A stretch of 64,000 nt of DNA from Ancylostoma caninum (lineage: Eukaryota; Nematoda; Chromadorea; Rhabditida; Ancylostomatidae), in contig JBAJFG010000492.1 of NCBI GenBank assembly GCA_037903475.1, forward strand, positions 1,488,001 to 1,552,000, read 5' to 3'. This document shows positions 23,333 to 35,300 of the stretch, piece after piece. The notes beneath the pieces were generated by a model. The model did no database searches, was not told where the DNA came from, and saw only the letters and a program-made list of their open reading frames with translations. The stretch's first letter is position 1. Each line of letters opens with the position of its first letter. The translations under genes were made by a program, and so were the position numbers.

Positions 23333-24439
23333 ACCTGAAAACTTCAAAAGAAAATCTTTTTGCTTGACAATTATTGTAAGGGATTCTCTGAGATGCTGAA
23401 TACGAACACCGTATGGCCCATTTCTTCAAGATGATGGTAAATATACTGTAGCAACGGTATCACAGAATCACAGAATCTCTACATATACGTCACAGAATCT
23501 TCTGAAATTTCGCTCAAGTGGGGGGGGGGGGGATGATTGCGGTGCTAAACATGCTAATCAACATCATTTTCCATAAGTCATTTTTTCACAGCGGGATTGG
23601 CACTTTCCTTTAAGCAAGGTTCCAGAAGATTTTGTGACGTACCGTATCAACAGCATACCTAACATAACCTTTCAAAATCGCGGTTATCTTAGGAAACGGA
23701 AAAATGTTCATTTTCAGCACCTCAAATTACCGCACTATTTATAGCTTTAGCCAAAGAAATTTTCCGAAGTTTTTGGGTCCTGAAAGGGAAATAGTGCCCG
23801 TTTGTGCCAGAATTTTGGCGCATCCATACAGTTTCGAGTGTGCGTACTCAGTGTACTCATTGCAGGTAATATAATGGAAGAATGTCGTTCTAGCCCTGCT
23901 CCAAGAACCGACAGCTCCACGGATTCGCATTCAGGTGCTAAGTTTTTGGAGTCATCGGATTCTTAAATGGCATACATGACAGCATATGAATTTATTTGTG
24001 ACACGAGTTTTGGTACAAGCATTTCGAAGAGGCACAATAGTGTTACGAAGTTGAGGTCACAAACAAATGAAAAATTGATAGTCACAAATAAATGAAAATG
24101 GAAGAAAAACAACAAAATAGGATGGAGCCTGAACATGTATTTATACATTCATCGTCCTGTTGCAAAGTTTGAACGACTGCTCAGAACACTTTTGTTGTTG
24201 TATAGTAGTTTCAGCATGTTGCAGTCGTTGGTTGAGGAAACACATTGTTCTCGTCGTTAAGGGGAAGATTCGCAGAGGAACGTTGATAATACTGAAATCA
24301 TCAAAACTGCGTAAACGTGCGTGAAAAAAAGATAAAGATCCGTGAAACGTGGCGCTAAAAACTAAACGGGGGATGGGGTGTATGGGGGAAGGGAGTAAAG
24401 ACGCAAAGAATTGGACGCAGATATAGTTACGGTTATTTT

Positions 24440-24960
24440 ATCACAATTCTCTTAGATACCACTCAGGAAATCAGTAGAGATCATACCTACGTACAGTGGA
24501 TGTCGATGGCAGTGGCCCATCCGCGGCCGAAGGAAGCCGCGCAACCACGCTGCACGCAACGGAACCGATGTCTTCAGCTGTTGTTTTGCGATTTCTAGCT
24601 GCTTTTCTACCCGATTTTGGGGATTTTCGATCAAATCGGGGAGAAACGCGCCTAGAAACGGCATCCCGGTGTGAGATGACACCGATTCCGGCGCAAGCGG
24701 AGCGGTTGCGCGACGTCCTTCTTGAGCGCAGCGGGTCGTTAGATAGCATTGGTTGCTGCCAACCGTACACTGGCCGCGACTTACCTGCAATTGCCAGTCG
24801 GTGCGCGCGCTGCCTACGCTGCCTGCACCCGTATAGGGCGTGGAAACGAAAAGGTGGATCGAACTCCGACCCCCCCCCCCACTCTGGGGCTCCAGATGGC
24901 CAACACTCCAGTGACAGTGTCAATATAAAGAGATTAGTTTCATCACAAATAATCGAAAAC
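24440..24960. other. GC-rich patch open on both strands, no gene assigned
   Basis: About 24480-24870 is GC-richer than its surroundings and open over about 150 codons on both strands (24496-24969 plus, 24471-24962 minus). Neither translation has recognisable domains. Mutual openness on both strands is typical of GC-rich sequence by chance. A CpG-rich regulatory patch or old exon is possible but unsupported. Confidence 0.3.
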
Positions 24961-25142
24961 AATGTTTAAAACAATAGCAAAAATAAAGAGTTAAAAATGA
25001 GCGGCACTTCAAATTTCGAAGCAAAAATTTTCGCCCGAACTTTGCCAAGAAGGTTATATCTGTGCTGAACAAGAATATCGTATCCATTTTATACCGTAAC
25101 TCCGTTTTTGTAGGGTTACGGTAGGCATTTATCTTATGTATC

Positions 25143-25421
25143 CAGTGGCGGACACAGAAAGTGGGCGGGAACGGGGGGGGGCGTGGGAAAAAGGTGGGGT
25201 CTTCGCCACTTCGGGGACCCGGATGGAAAATAAAATTAATAAAAATAACATTAACTATAATAATAATAAATAATAAATAGTAATCGTTTAAAAATAAAAA
25301 AATAAACAACTAAAAATAAACTAATAAAAGATTTTTATCTGCATTGTAAAGCAATTCCAAAAATTTGGCGACCCATTCTCGAGAGGCGGGGGGGCCCTCC
25401 CCTCTTCTACGTCCGCCACTG
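25143..25421 (-). mobile_element. hAT-like MITE, copy A
   Basis: Ends CAGTGGCGGACACAG and CGTCCGCCACTG are inverted. Flanks TATGTATC and CATTTATC match at 6 of 8 positions, consistent with an old 8-bp target duplication. Inside are G-runs, AGTGGGCGGG and an AT-rich TAATAA-type centre. The CAGTG terminus and 8-bp duplication fit the hAT superfamily. Other copies are at 39131, 48421, 60192 and 61771. Confidence 0.75.
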
Positions 25422-26483
25422 CATTTATCTACGGTATCACCTCTCACATTTTGCTGGGGTTTTTTGAGGTGCTGAACACGAATGTCATATCCATTTGTTA
25501 CCGTGAGACGGTTTTCGCGGGCATACGGCAGTAAGTTCGGAAAAAATGCCGATTTTGGCTAGAAAACGAAGGTTTCACGCAAAAGTAATGTTGCTGGTCG
25601 TGATCAGCGTCTAGAACAACTCTTCTGCGCAAAATCTGAGAGGATTCTGTGAAATACCGTATCTACCGTGTACCTAATGTAACCCTAGAAAAATGGGGTT
25701 ACGGTTTAAAATGGATAAGATATTCGTGTTCAGCACCTCAAATAACCCCCTTGGCAAAGTTTCGGCGAAAAATTTTCCTCGAAATTTTGGGCCAGAACTA
25801 CGTAGCCGAATAGTGCCAAATAAGCTAGTGCAAAATTTTCAATAATTCCTTGAAGGAAGTCGGGAAAATTTCGTAAATTAACTCACTCTTGGGGAGGTGG
25901 GGGGTAGCGGATGGGGTGGGCTCCGTCTACAGCGGGTGCTATTCGGCATCTCAGCTCACACTCACAATCAAATAGTCAAGAACTCACCAATGAATACTGT
26001 TCATGTCAAAAACTATTGTTTCAGAAAAAAATGGAAGATCTGAGTGGAGAAAGACATTGAGTGCCATACTGGCGAGTAGAGAGCGAGGAGAAAGAAACAG
26101 GATTCACCTGAAAAACATACGCTCGCGAGCAACATAATAGGAACTTGAACGAAACAAAAAAAAAGAGAAGAGAATAACAAAACGATAGGAAGAAGCCATG
26201 CAAAGGATGCATACATGAAGGAGATCTCGCTTCGCACAACCAATTTGTCCACATCTGAGCATCACTTCTACGTCAAGGACATTTCCAGATATTTATAATT
26301 ATTACATACATCTGTCGCCGAGATGAGGAACTACCTCGTAGCTACTGTAAGGCCAAACTTGAAATCTCTTGCATTCTACTGAGTCCCGCAGAGAAAAAAT
26401 GGAGGGACAAACACGAAATTCACCACGACAAATTTCCACCAGGATTGTCCATGAATGTTAACATTATTCCAAAAATTCCTTAA
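25422..26483. repeat. Dispersed GCTGAACACGAAT-type motifs
   Basis: Several copies, in both orientations, of a module with GAGGTGCTGAACACGAAT followed by GTATCCATTT-like and TACCGTAACCCC-like sequence (25445-25520 and 25600-25780, plus 25047-25130 just left). Related copies occur at 37740-38200, 30200, 35120, 50020 and in the 117-bp repeat. No gene seen from 25800 to 26480. Confidence 0.6.
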
Positions 26484-26999
26484 AGGCAAGGTCCGGTCAA
26501 AACCTTGCCTACCCAGGTTTCTTGCTTTCTGGAGTCAAAACCATATGTGTAGCACGTATCTCAAGTTTGAGGCCTCGGTGTAAGCTCTATCGCTAGATAT
26601 GGGACAAAACGTCCGAGGGCTACTGTAGCCGTGGGAAAACGCGCTCCAACCGACAAAGGCTGCGCAAGTGCATACTGAACAACGATGATCGCTCAGATAC
26701 GTACATCCTAACGTACACTTCGTGAAACCTTCGCCACCCCACCAAACGGACCACCGATCCTTTGAATATGAATTTTTTCCTACGATGCCACAATAGGCAG
26801 CAGGTGGGGCGCGCCGTATAACGTCATTTGGAAGCACGGACGCCGCAAACCCGCAAACGCCGTACCGAAATTGGGTCGGCTAAAAGCGTTTGTTACGGGA
26901 CCTTTTCAGGGATTTTTCTATAGTTTTCGTCCAAGGCGTCGCTGTGGGCTACGAATCCAATAGAAATTCGGGAGGTGGAATTTTGCCTGGACCTTGCCT
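26484..26999. mobile_element. TTAA-flanked MITE (piggyBac-like target site)
   Basis: The left end AGGCAAGGTCC and right end GGACCTTGCCT are perfect inverted repeats flanked by TTAA at 26480-26483 and 27000-27003. Exact TTAA duplication is characteristic of piggyBac-type elements, although the termini do not begin with the usual CCC. No transposase frame is present in the 516 bp. Confidence 0.7.
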
Positions 27000-27003
27000 T
27001 TAA

Positions 27004-29093
27004 TTCTAGATCCTTAGTGACCAGGCTCAAGCGTAGTCTTGGTACCCCCCCCCCCCCACCTCCGGAACATTTAATTTCTTTTTACATTTTCAGTCATTGT
27101 ATTTTAGCAAATTTTGAAGTATCTAGAGGATACCTTTTGAATTCAATTGATTCTTAAATCGATTTTTCAACTTTCAACTTTCAATGTTTATTTTTGAATT
27201 TCAAATTTTATGAATTAGGCAATGAGTCAGTTGTAACATACGTGTCTGTCGCACACTCTACACACTTATAATAAGCAGTTGAAGTGACGCAGAAGTCGCA
27301 TTCGTGCCCAAACAGGCCAACGGTTCGATCCCCGCCAGAGCCTAGTTTTTGTAAAGTGGAAAAATGCATGTTAAGCAGTCGGACGTCAAATATCCATGTG
27401 CGCGAACAAAAACAAATTGTCAGGACCCCTTTTGAGCAATGGAAGCCGCATGGGTGACTTTGTTTTAGTCAGAGTTAGAATCATACAAGTGCAGATGTAT
27501 GGTTGTTTGTCACGAGTTTAAAAAGGGTTGGCATGTGACCTGGAAAATTGCTTATAAAGTTCTGATCTCAGGAGTATTTGCGCTTTCTGGTGCATGACTT
27601 CTCATCTTGAGAAATTTGATTTATTGAGGTTAAATCTGGATGGAATTTCGTTGGTAAAAAGATGAGAGAATTGCCATTTTTACCAACGCATCCGTTTACC
27701 AACGGAATAAAACTCGTCCCAAGTAACAATGAGAGCCGAAATTTGTCGTATTGATAGAGCTTGACTTCCTCTTTCAAAATCATATCTGAGGTTTTGTCAG
27801 ATTTCATGTAAACTCTGAAAAAAGCCATGAAAAACCTAATTTTCGGCAAGTTCAAGAATGTGGTGTTATTCTGAGGCGACTAACTGCACGGTTACTTTGT
27901 AGGAGGGAATAGCTCCACCACATTACAATAGGCAAGATTTGCTCTTCCCTATTCAAGAAATCGTTTGCTACGTGACCTTCTGATTTTGGCAATTATTGAA
28001 TATCAACATATCTCAAATTTAACAATTTTTGCGATCATGTCACATGTGGTCTTATCGCCATGAAAAAGTTCAAGTGAACGAGGAGCCGTGGGATTTTGCA
28101 CCCTTATAAGGTTTGATTCTAGGAAACCGCCTCCATAGCTTTGGAGCACCATGTGATGTCCACAGGTCCTGGGACACCCATCCATGGAAATCCATTTTGA
28201 GCTATATAGTTATTGGAGCCTTGGATTCGATTTATATAGCACATAGTCAAATAAAATGTCAATGCTTGAGAAGAAAGTGTTCACCGAAGGTGTTACACTT
28301 GCTATTCTTGGAACTAACAGAAAAGAGCATGTTGAAGTGTTTGCAAAACTAGAATCCTCGCGAGGAATCGAACTTGAATCTCGCTGGTGAAAAAAACGAA
28401 TTTCCCTACAATCCTTGCCTTGTGACTGTCATAGCACCACCCTCCACCCTCTCTCCCCCCCCCCCCCCCAACCCCTCTTGGTAAATTACTATTGAACGCT
28501 TGACCCTCTTGGTGACTTTACTTGAAAATAAGCGAGAAGCGTAAGCGAGAAAAACATGCAGTATAACTGAGCAATCCAGGGTCCGTATCCAATATACTTT
28601 ATCTATTCGGATAAACGCACTCCAGCGGATATATTGGTGTGCTCTAGTGAATCTGTTTTCAATAAAAACATCTGCGGATATGTGAATCCACTCGTCACTG
28701 CAGTTTGCCTTTATCCGGTCGATTTCCACTTCATTTCATGTTGTCTGGCACCGAGACACCGCACTTGCGTCAACAAATGAACTCGTGGATGAATGAGTTA
28801 TATTGGATGGCAAAGTGGATAAAAACCAATGGGAACGGATTTATACCCCCTGTGTTTTCCCTCCCACGATCAAATATATTGGATACGGCTCCAGCTCCAA
28901 TTCGGAAACATCCACACAACGACAAACGCGGCTGGGAAGAAACTGCGGAAAACGCGGACAAACTGAAACCGAAAGAAAAAACAACAAAAAGAAAGAGTGG
29001 AAATGAAAACAAAAGAATAGAGAGGAGCTGAAAATAAGCAAACCTATGCAAAGCTTACAGAAAGCTCTTCTGCACAGGATCGGAGGAGTACGG
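27004..29093. other. Stretch downstream of the importin gene, no gene seen
   Basis: Contains homopolymer C runs (27045, 28456) and nothing coding that I can support. AATAAA on the minus strand near 27612-27625 is a possible poly(A) signal for the importin gene, but at about 1.5 kb it is far from the stop. Strong acceptor-like TTATTTTCAG sites at about 29028 on the minus strand have no matching coding exon. Confidence 0.4.
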
Positions 29094-29391
29094 CTAATTG
29101 TTGTTGGCGAATAGTTTCTGGAAGGCTGGTACGTCCGCAGCAGCGACTATATTGCACCAGTTAACATAATAGTGATTGATCTTCACTCCTCTTGGGCCCT
29201 TCATGGCAAAGTCTATTTCTCTGAGGTACTCGTCACGACGTTCTCGAACACGGAACATGTATTCGTAATTCTTCTTAGATACCACATTGCGGAGTTTGAT
29301 ACTTTTTCCGGAATACTTCAGAATTTTCGCCACTGCTACGAGTGCGTTGTTGGTGGCGTCGATGCACTCATACGAATCCATTGCATCGGGC
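29094..29391 (-). CDS. Importin-5-like exon 24, terminal
   Basis: Acceptor AATTCTAG, one leading base, then 98 codons and a stop. The first ~33 residues (ATNNALVAVAKILKYSGKSI) match NATENCISAVGKIMKFK. After that, similarity to the IPO5 C-terminus fades (VPAFQKLFANNN may equal LPKIFSIIAE), and the protein ends about 50 residues early. An unrecognised donor (GTATCT at about 29274) leading to another exon remains possible. Confidence 0.65.
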
Positions 29392-32300
29392 CTAGAATTG
29401 GGGGATTGTAAATCGTGTTGGTCGCACACAGTAATATGCAAAAGCTTGGAATAACGCAAACCTGTCGTAGTAAAACTGCTTAGAATTCCTGAAACACATG
29501 TATGCTTGTGCAGTGACGCACCTGAGAGTCATAACACCGAGGGGTTCGATGGCGTGAGCGAGTGTATGCAAATATTCTTTTCCGCCATACTGACCCATCA
29601 CACCGAATCCATACGCAGCTGCTTGACGAACTTCGGGATTTTCGTCCGAAAGGCACTTCATCATAAGAGGAACAAACTGGTCCTGATATTGTGCGCATCT
29701 CTGTAGAACAGAAGGGCCATCAACGTCGATAGTTGGAAATGTTTTACTTTACCGTATTTGCGAAGGCTGCTGCCATACTCCTCAAGGATTACATTGCTTT
29801 GGGGGGGGGGGGGGGGCGACAGTGGCGATACAAAACGCGTTCTTGTACATATCGAGTGATGCTCGAAAGCGTCTGCGACGCGGCACCCGCAGTCGATGGC
29901 TGAGAATTTGGTCTATTCGAGTGGATTCGAATGGATCAGCTCGCGCGTGTATTGCAACGCGATCCTCACTCCGAGTTGAATCGCCTCTGTGAAAACCGAT
30001 TACACGAGATACGTGCCCAAGTTGCGTTGCGCCGGCCGCAGGGCGCTGACTTAGCGTTACGGAGCATTTAAAATAAAACTCACCTAAAGAGTCCTTTCAA
30101 AAAAAGTTCGAAATCTTCAATAAGAAGTAATACGCTTTTGAATCGGGACCATATACACTGCCAGAAAATTCGTAGAATCCCCTTGCGCCTTGTGCATCAC
30201 ATTTTATGCATGGGGTTATTTCACGTGCTGAACACGAAAATAGCATCTGCATTCGAACAAAAGTGACGTCATTTGACAAAATCGACGTGGATTTCGTGAT
30301 CAGCAACAGGAATGAGCGGATACGAGATTTTCCGCCACCCGGACAACGGTGCAGATAACGGATAGGCCAAAAATGACTGGATAATGGATATTGGATACCG
30401 GGATACCGGATAACGGATAAGTGATCCGAATGCTACAAGATACTGTCGTCCACATTATTAAAAATGATAATAAATGATAGGATACTATACGAATATTGCG
30501 GAAAAGAGTTGGCACATATTGTTCATCTTGTTAGTTTTCAGAATCCGCCATTCTGAGCACAACGCGGAGCATGGCGTCGCTATGACGAGATGTAGATGTA
30601 GCAGTAACAAGAGTTTGTCATGAAAACAACAGCTTCCACTAACATTTGGATATTTGTTAATTTATTTGGCGCATTTGTTGTTCGAGGTGATATCTATTCG
30701 TGTGGTTTTTAGTACAAAGGAACAGTGCCTGAAGGCTAGTCCTCCCAAGGTTTTGTTTTGGTGTTGGGGAGGGGTGGGGAGGGAGTTGGAGCTCATGAGG
30801 GGTGCAGCTTTGCTTCATACATCTTTTGTGGAGTTCTGATAAACGTCCTTGTACTGATTGAGTATTATGATGGTATTGACTCTCAAACGCTATTTGATCA
30901 ATAGATTCAAAAATTGATGGAAACGGTAGAGTGCAATAAATATTCGGAATAAACCTTGCGATGAATGGTCACCGGTGAGCTACTATGTCACCAATCTCAA
31001 CTTTCAGATATGGTAAGATATCTGAAGGTTGGCATACCAACGTTATTAATGATCAAACATCCGCCAACATTGTCAATAATTTCACAAATGAAGGTTACGA
31101 GGTTATTGCCTGACGACCCAGGGGAACATGATTAAGGGGACTCCTTTTTGGGCAGGTACGTGCATGTATTGCCTCCTTCTACCTTTCTACATGATGAAGC
31201 AAACGCACCAGATCGAGTAACACGTCTTCAAATGGAGGTTCTCCTCTGTTTTGAACGTGCAAAATGAATCCACTAGTTTCGGCCTTGTCCTTACCGTTAT
31301 CCGGCGCCAAAAGCCCGGATAACGGTGCGGATAACGGATAGGCGAAAACCTACGGATAATCGGATAAGGATTATCCGCTCCTCCCTGACCAGCAAGTAGC
31401 CTCCTATGGAGATTTTTGAGGGTTTTAAGACAATACAACAAGAATTACACCGCTCTGCGCGAGTTTCTCGCTGTCACATAGCGGCGGCTCAAAGCGTGCG
31501 TGCCCGCTGTGCACCATAGTGTTTCACAAGGGAACATAGTTGTGAAGATACCAGAGAAATAGAAAATGCGAGAAATAGTGCCGTATTCGGAGAGGAAGGC
31601 GAGAAATGCAGATCGTGGGCACAGATACTCAACTATCGTCGTTTTTGAGACGGACTATATCGGCCACGTTCCCTTTCTTAGCTGAACCCAAACGCGCGCC
31701 CGCTTTTTATCGGAGACGCAGACAGCGAAAGGACTCGCAATTCACGGTAGGATCCAGTCTGGGTTGGGAAACGTATCTCGAGCAAGCATTAAACCCAGTG
31801 TCGTCATGACTGCATCGAAAGAAAGTGCTGCAGTCCTCCAGGAGCATAGCATCGGCTGATTAAAAGAAAAGAAAACCCAAGCACACAAGCTCGTTCCTCA
31901 CCTTTGACGCAAATTCGATACAATCGACAATGTAGCATACACCATACTGACGAGATTGATAGGTACGCTTGAGATCAATCAGTTGCAGAAAATTAGGAAT
32001 CAAAGGTTCCATATGGTCAAAAAACGCCTTCCCGAACACCTAGACAGAACTATAACATTTACAGTGTAATTTGAGGTCAAAAAATAATTCACCTTGAATA
32101 GGTTGTGGATAGCTTCAGAAATGCGGGCTAGAATTTCGTTCTCCATTCCTTTCAGAAAAAGAAGCCTTGCATTATCGGCCTACAAGAAGATGGTTTCTCC
32201 ATGTAGAAAACGAGGACTTTCAAATCGCAGACATGTTGAACACTAATAGATTTGTTTACGAGGATGAGGCTTTAGTTACAAGCAGCAAAGGTTGTACCTA

Positions 32301-35300
32301 GACCGTATGATAATGATTGCTACTTCGAGTTCACTACTGACAACCATCTATCTGCGTACGATTTCACTTTGACACCTATTCCGAAAAATGCGAGGAAGAA
32401 GGAAAGAATATGTATTATGATACTGATTATAGTCCTCCTCGGAAGGATATAAGCGGACCGCTAAAACCACCCGCACGTAGCCTTTCGAGTGAGAATTTGA
32501 TCAATTGGAATGGATCAGCTCGCGCGCATATTGCAACGCGATGTTTACTCCGAGGTGGATTCCCTGTAGACGATGCCGTAAAAGCTCGCGCAAAGCGTGC
32601 AGAAAGCGCGCAGCAATACAACTGACACCTAACACAGGTCAGGTTACGATGCTGGCGCGGGCGTGGCTGGCTACCATAATCTTGTCAAAGGACACATCAT
32701 CCAAGCAATACTGTGAACCTACCTGTTTACCCTTCTTAGGTTTGTAGCGGAGACGCCTTTTCTCGTGTTTCCTCAGCTGGTAGGAAATTATTGCGACAAT
32801 CTGCACGACTTCTTGCTCAGTCATACCCTCAAATGTAGGATTTAATGTAAGAAAAGGATCGATACAGAGGGTTCTATTTCAAATAATGTGGTTATAGCAC
32901 ATGCTTGTGAAATACACTCACGTCAGCACCAAGCTGCTCTACACATCCTGCCAGGGCATCAATAATGCTTTCAATAACTTCAACCTCCTTTGCCCTTGCA
33001 TGAAGAGTAGTTAAGGCATCGAAGAACTGTACCCATAGTGTATGCATTTCATTTGGTCCCTAAAATAATGGAATTAACGTTAATGGCATAGATAACCTTT
33101 ATAACAAGGAAACTGTGAAAATATAGTGAGCGTCGATGGAAGTGACAAATATGCGGAATTGAGGAAGTAAAGCTGCGTGGCCGCGCCACGCGCTGCATGG
33201 TATTACACTGATATGTAGTCATAGAGACATTGTTTTTTTTTCTCTCGCCGTAGAACCAGCGAATCATCTTCCTCAAAATTTCGGCTGCTTGGCGAGAGCG
33301 TTGCTTCGGCCGCTCTCAGACGATGTGTTTGTTGGTGCACCGAACGTGGCGGTACGAATATGTATCCCATTGAAAGAGGGATAATCGAAGCTTGCCGTCA
33401 ATCACACCAATGATGTACCACTCTCGGATGTTTTGATTACGGATGCGGTCTGAGCACGTGATTTCAGCCGTCCAGTGCAACATCTTCATATCTATCAGCC
33501 TGGCACTAAAATTCTATGGTGACTGGCCAATACTACCAGTAATTTCGGAAGACTGAGGGCTAAGACTCATGAACACTTGGGAGGCGGTCGAGAGGTAGGC
33601 AGCGACGCGACCGCGCCACACGCATATGCTTCTCAAGTTCAGAGTGATCCTTCAAATTCGACGCACTGAATTCAGCTGTTTGCCTGAACTCACATTTTGT
33701 TGCGGTAGTATTCATCTGTGCTACTCGAGCGTAGAAAACTTGCCCATTCCTGCGCAGAACCGCTAGAACGTTCGATGGCTGCAGTCGCGACGCGTGCATG
33801 AATCGGCCAATCACAGCTCAGCAACTTTCGCGTCCTGAGGCTGTTAGCATTAAGTAATTCTTACGGGAAAGAACCACGCTAAACATCGTTGGTTTGCTTG
33901 GCTGTCATTTCATGAACCCCAGCCCAGGAGACTTCTAGAAGCGCGGTTATTTCACGATAGAAGAGTAAGCGTACTGTACGACTTGGAAACAGTCAAAGAT
34001 TCCATCTGAAACCAATTTGTAGATGTCGTTGACATTAGTGACTGAGGCAAACGACCCATATCAGTCAACTTCAGCCAAGTAATTGTTGATCGAATTGAAA
34101 TCAGCACCTACAAAATTCTTCTTGGCAACGAAAATTTGTCTAGGCTTAGGAAATTCCACCTTGAACGTAATAGCATTGTGGTCGCTAGTTCCCACAGGAG
34201 CATTCACTGTAACACTGGAGATAACATTTGCATCAGTACTCAGTATAAGGCGAAGGATATTGTCGCCTGGAGTGCACCTAGACATATGCTGCGAAAGGTT
34301 ATGAGTTTTACATAACCGCAAGAACGACTTAGACGAGGCACAGCATAGTCCACATGTTGGAACCCTAACCCATCTTATCCCTGGTAAGTTAAAATCACCG
34401 GTTACAATACAGAGCCGATCACACGCGATGAAGCTCACCGGCTTAAAAAAAAACCGTTCACTCATAGATGAAGGGCAACAAGAGGTCCCGTAAACAACCA
34501 CTCTGATGTTGGCATTATGTGCAATAATATCATACAGCAATTCATACGCATCCGCGCAGATTCTTGGAAAACTTGGATGGGTGCTAGAAGCCGATTTATG
34601 AAAAGTGCCACTTCTCCGCCCCTTCCATCACTCCCCCCCCCCCCCACCTCGAGTTCGACGCTTCGTCGATTGACTCATCACTTACCCAGCTTTTTCTCAG
34701 CAAATCACACTGCGGACCCGATCTCACAGCTATTCCACCCATAATCCCACGAATGGGATTGATTAGTGCCGGCAATTTTATCCTCTAACTGTCCTGACAA
34801 CCAGAGGACATGAAGTGTTCTTTCTCGTGTGTGTCGTGTCCTTCCTTGATCGGCCTGTCATGACAACTCACTGCCGAAAATTGGTGGTGAAAGCGGGATT
34901 CGAACAGAAGCCACTGTCTCCCTGACTGACATTATAAAATCCACCGTATGCGCGCACCTTGCCGGAACGCGGCTGGATCGTATCCCTCCTGGTGCTGGCA
35001 CAATGACTTCCTTTCATTATTATTCTACTATTCTGCCCTTATATTTTTCTATCACTCCTTAGTATTCAAATACTAGGCACTATGGCTAGTTCTGCCCCAA
35101 AAATATCAAACTCACAGTTTTCGACCAAACTTTGGCTAAGAGGGTTATTTGATGTGCAGACCACGAAAATCAAACTCATTTTGCATTGTAACTTCGTATA
35201 TGTAGGGCCCTGGATGCTGTATGGTGAAAGCGACACCTCAGAAAATACTTTGAAACAGTGGGTTTATTTGATATGAGAATCAGGAGTACTAATTTTATTC

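Noticed and set aside
24471..24969. Overlapping ~160-residue frames on both strands
   Set aside because: No recognisable domain on either strand; chance openness in a GC-rich patch is the simpler reading.
27285..27345. tRNA-like B box (ACGGTTCGATCCCC)
   Set aside because: No matching A box or pairing acceptor stem found; at most a SINE remnant.
28345..28395. Minus-strand AGTTCGATTCCTCGCG resembling a B box
   Set aside because: Lacks the rest of a tRNA; too little to call.
29094..29274. An extra C-terminal importin exon further downstream
   Set aside because: GTATCT at about 29274 could be a donor, but no downstream minus-strand frame with the conserved WLSWLP-type segment was found before the LINE.
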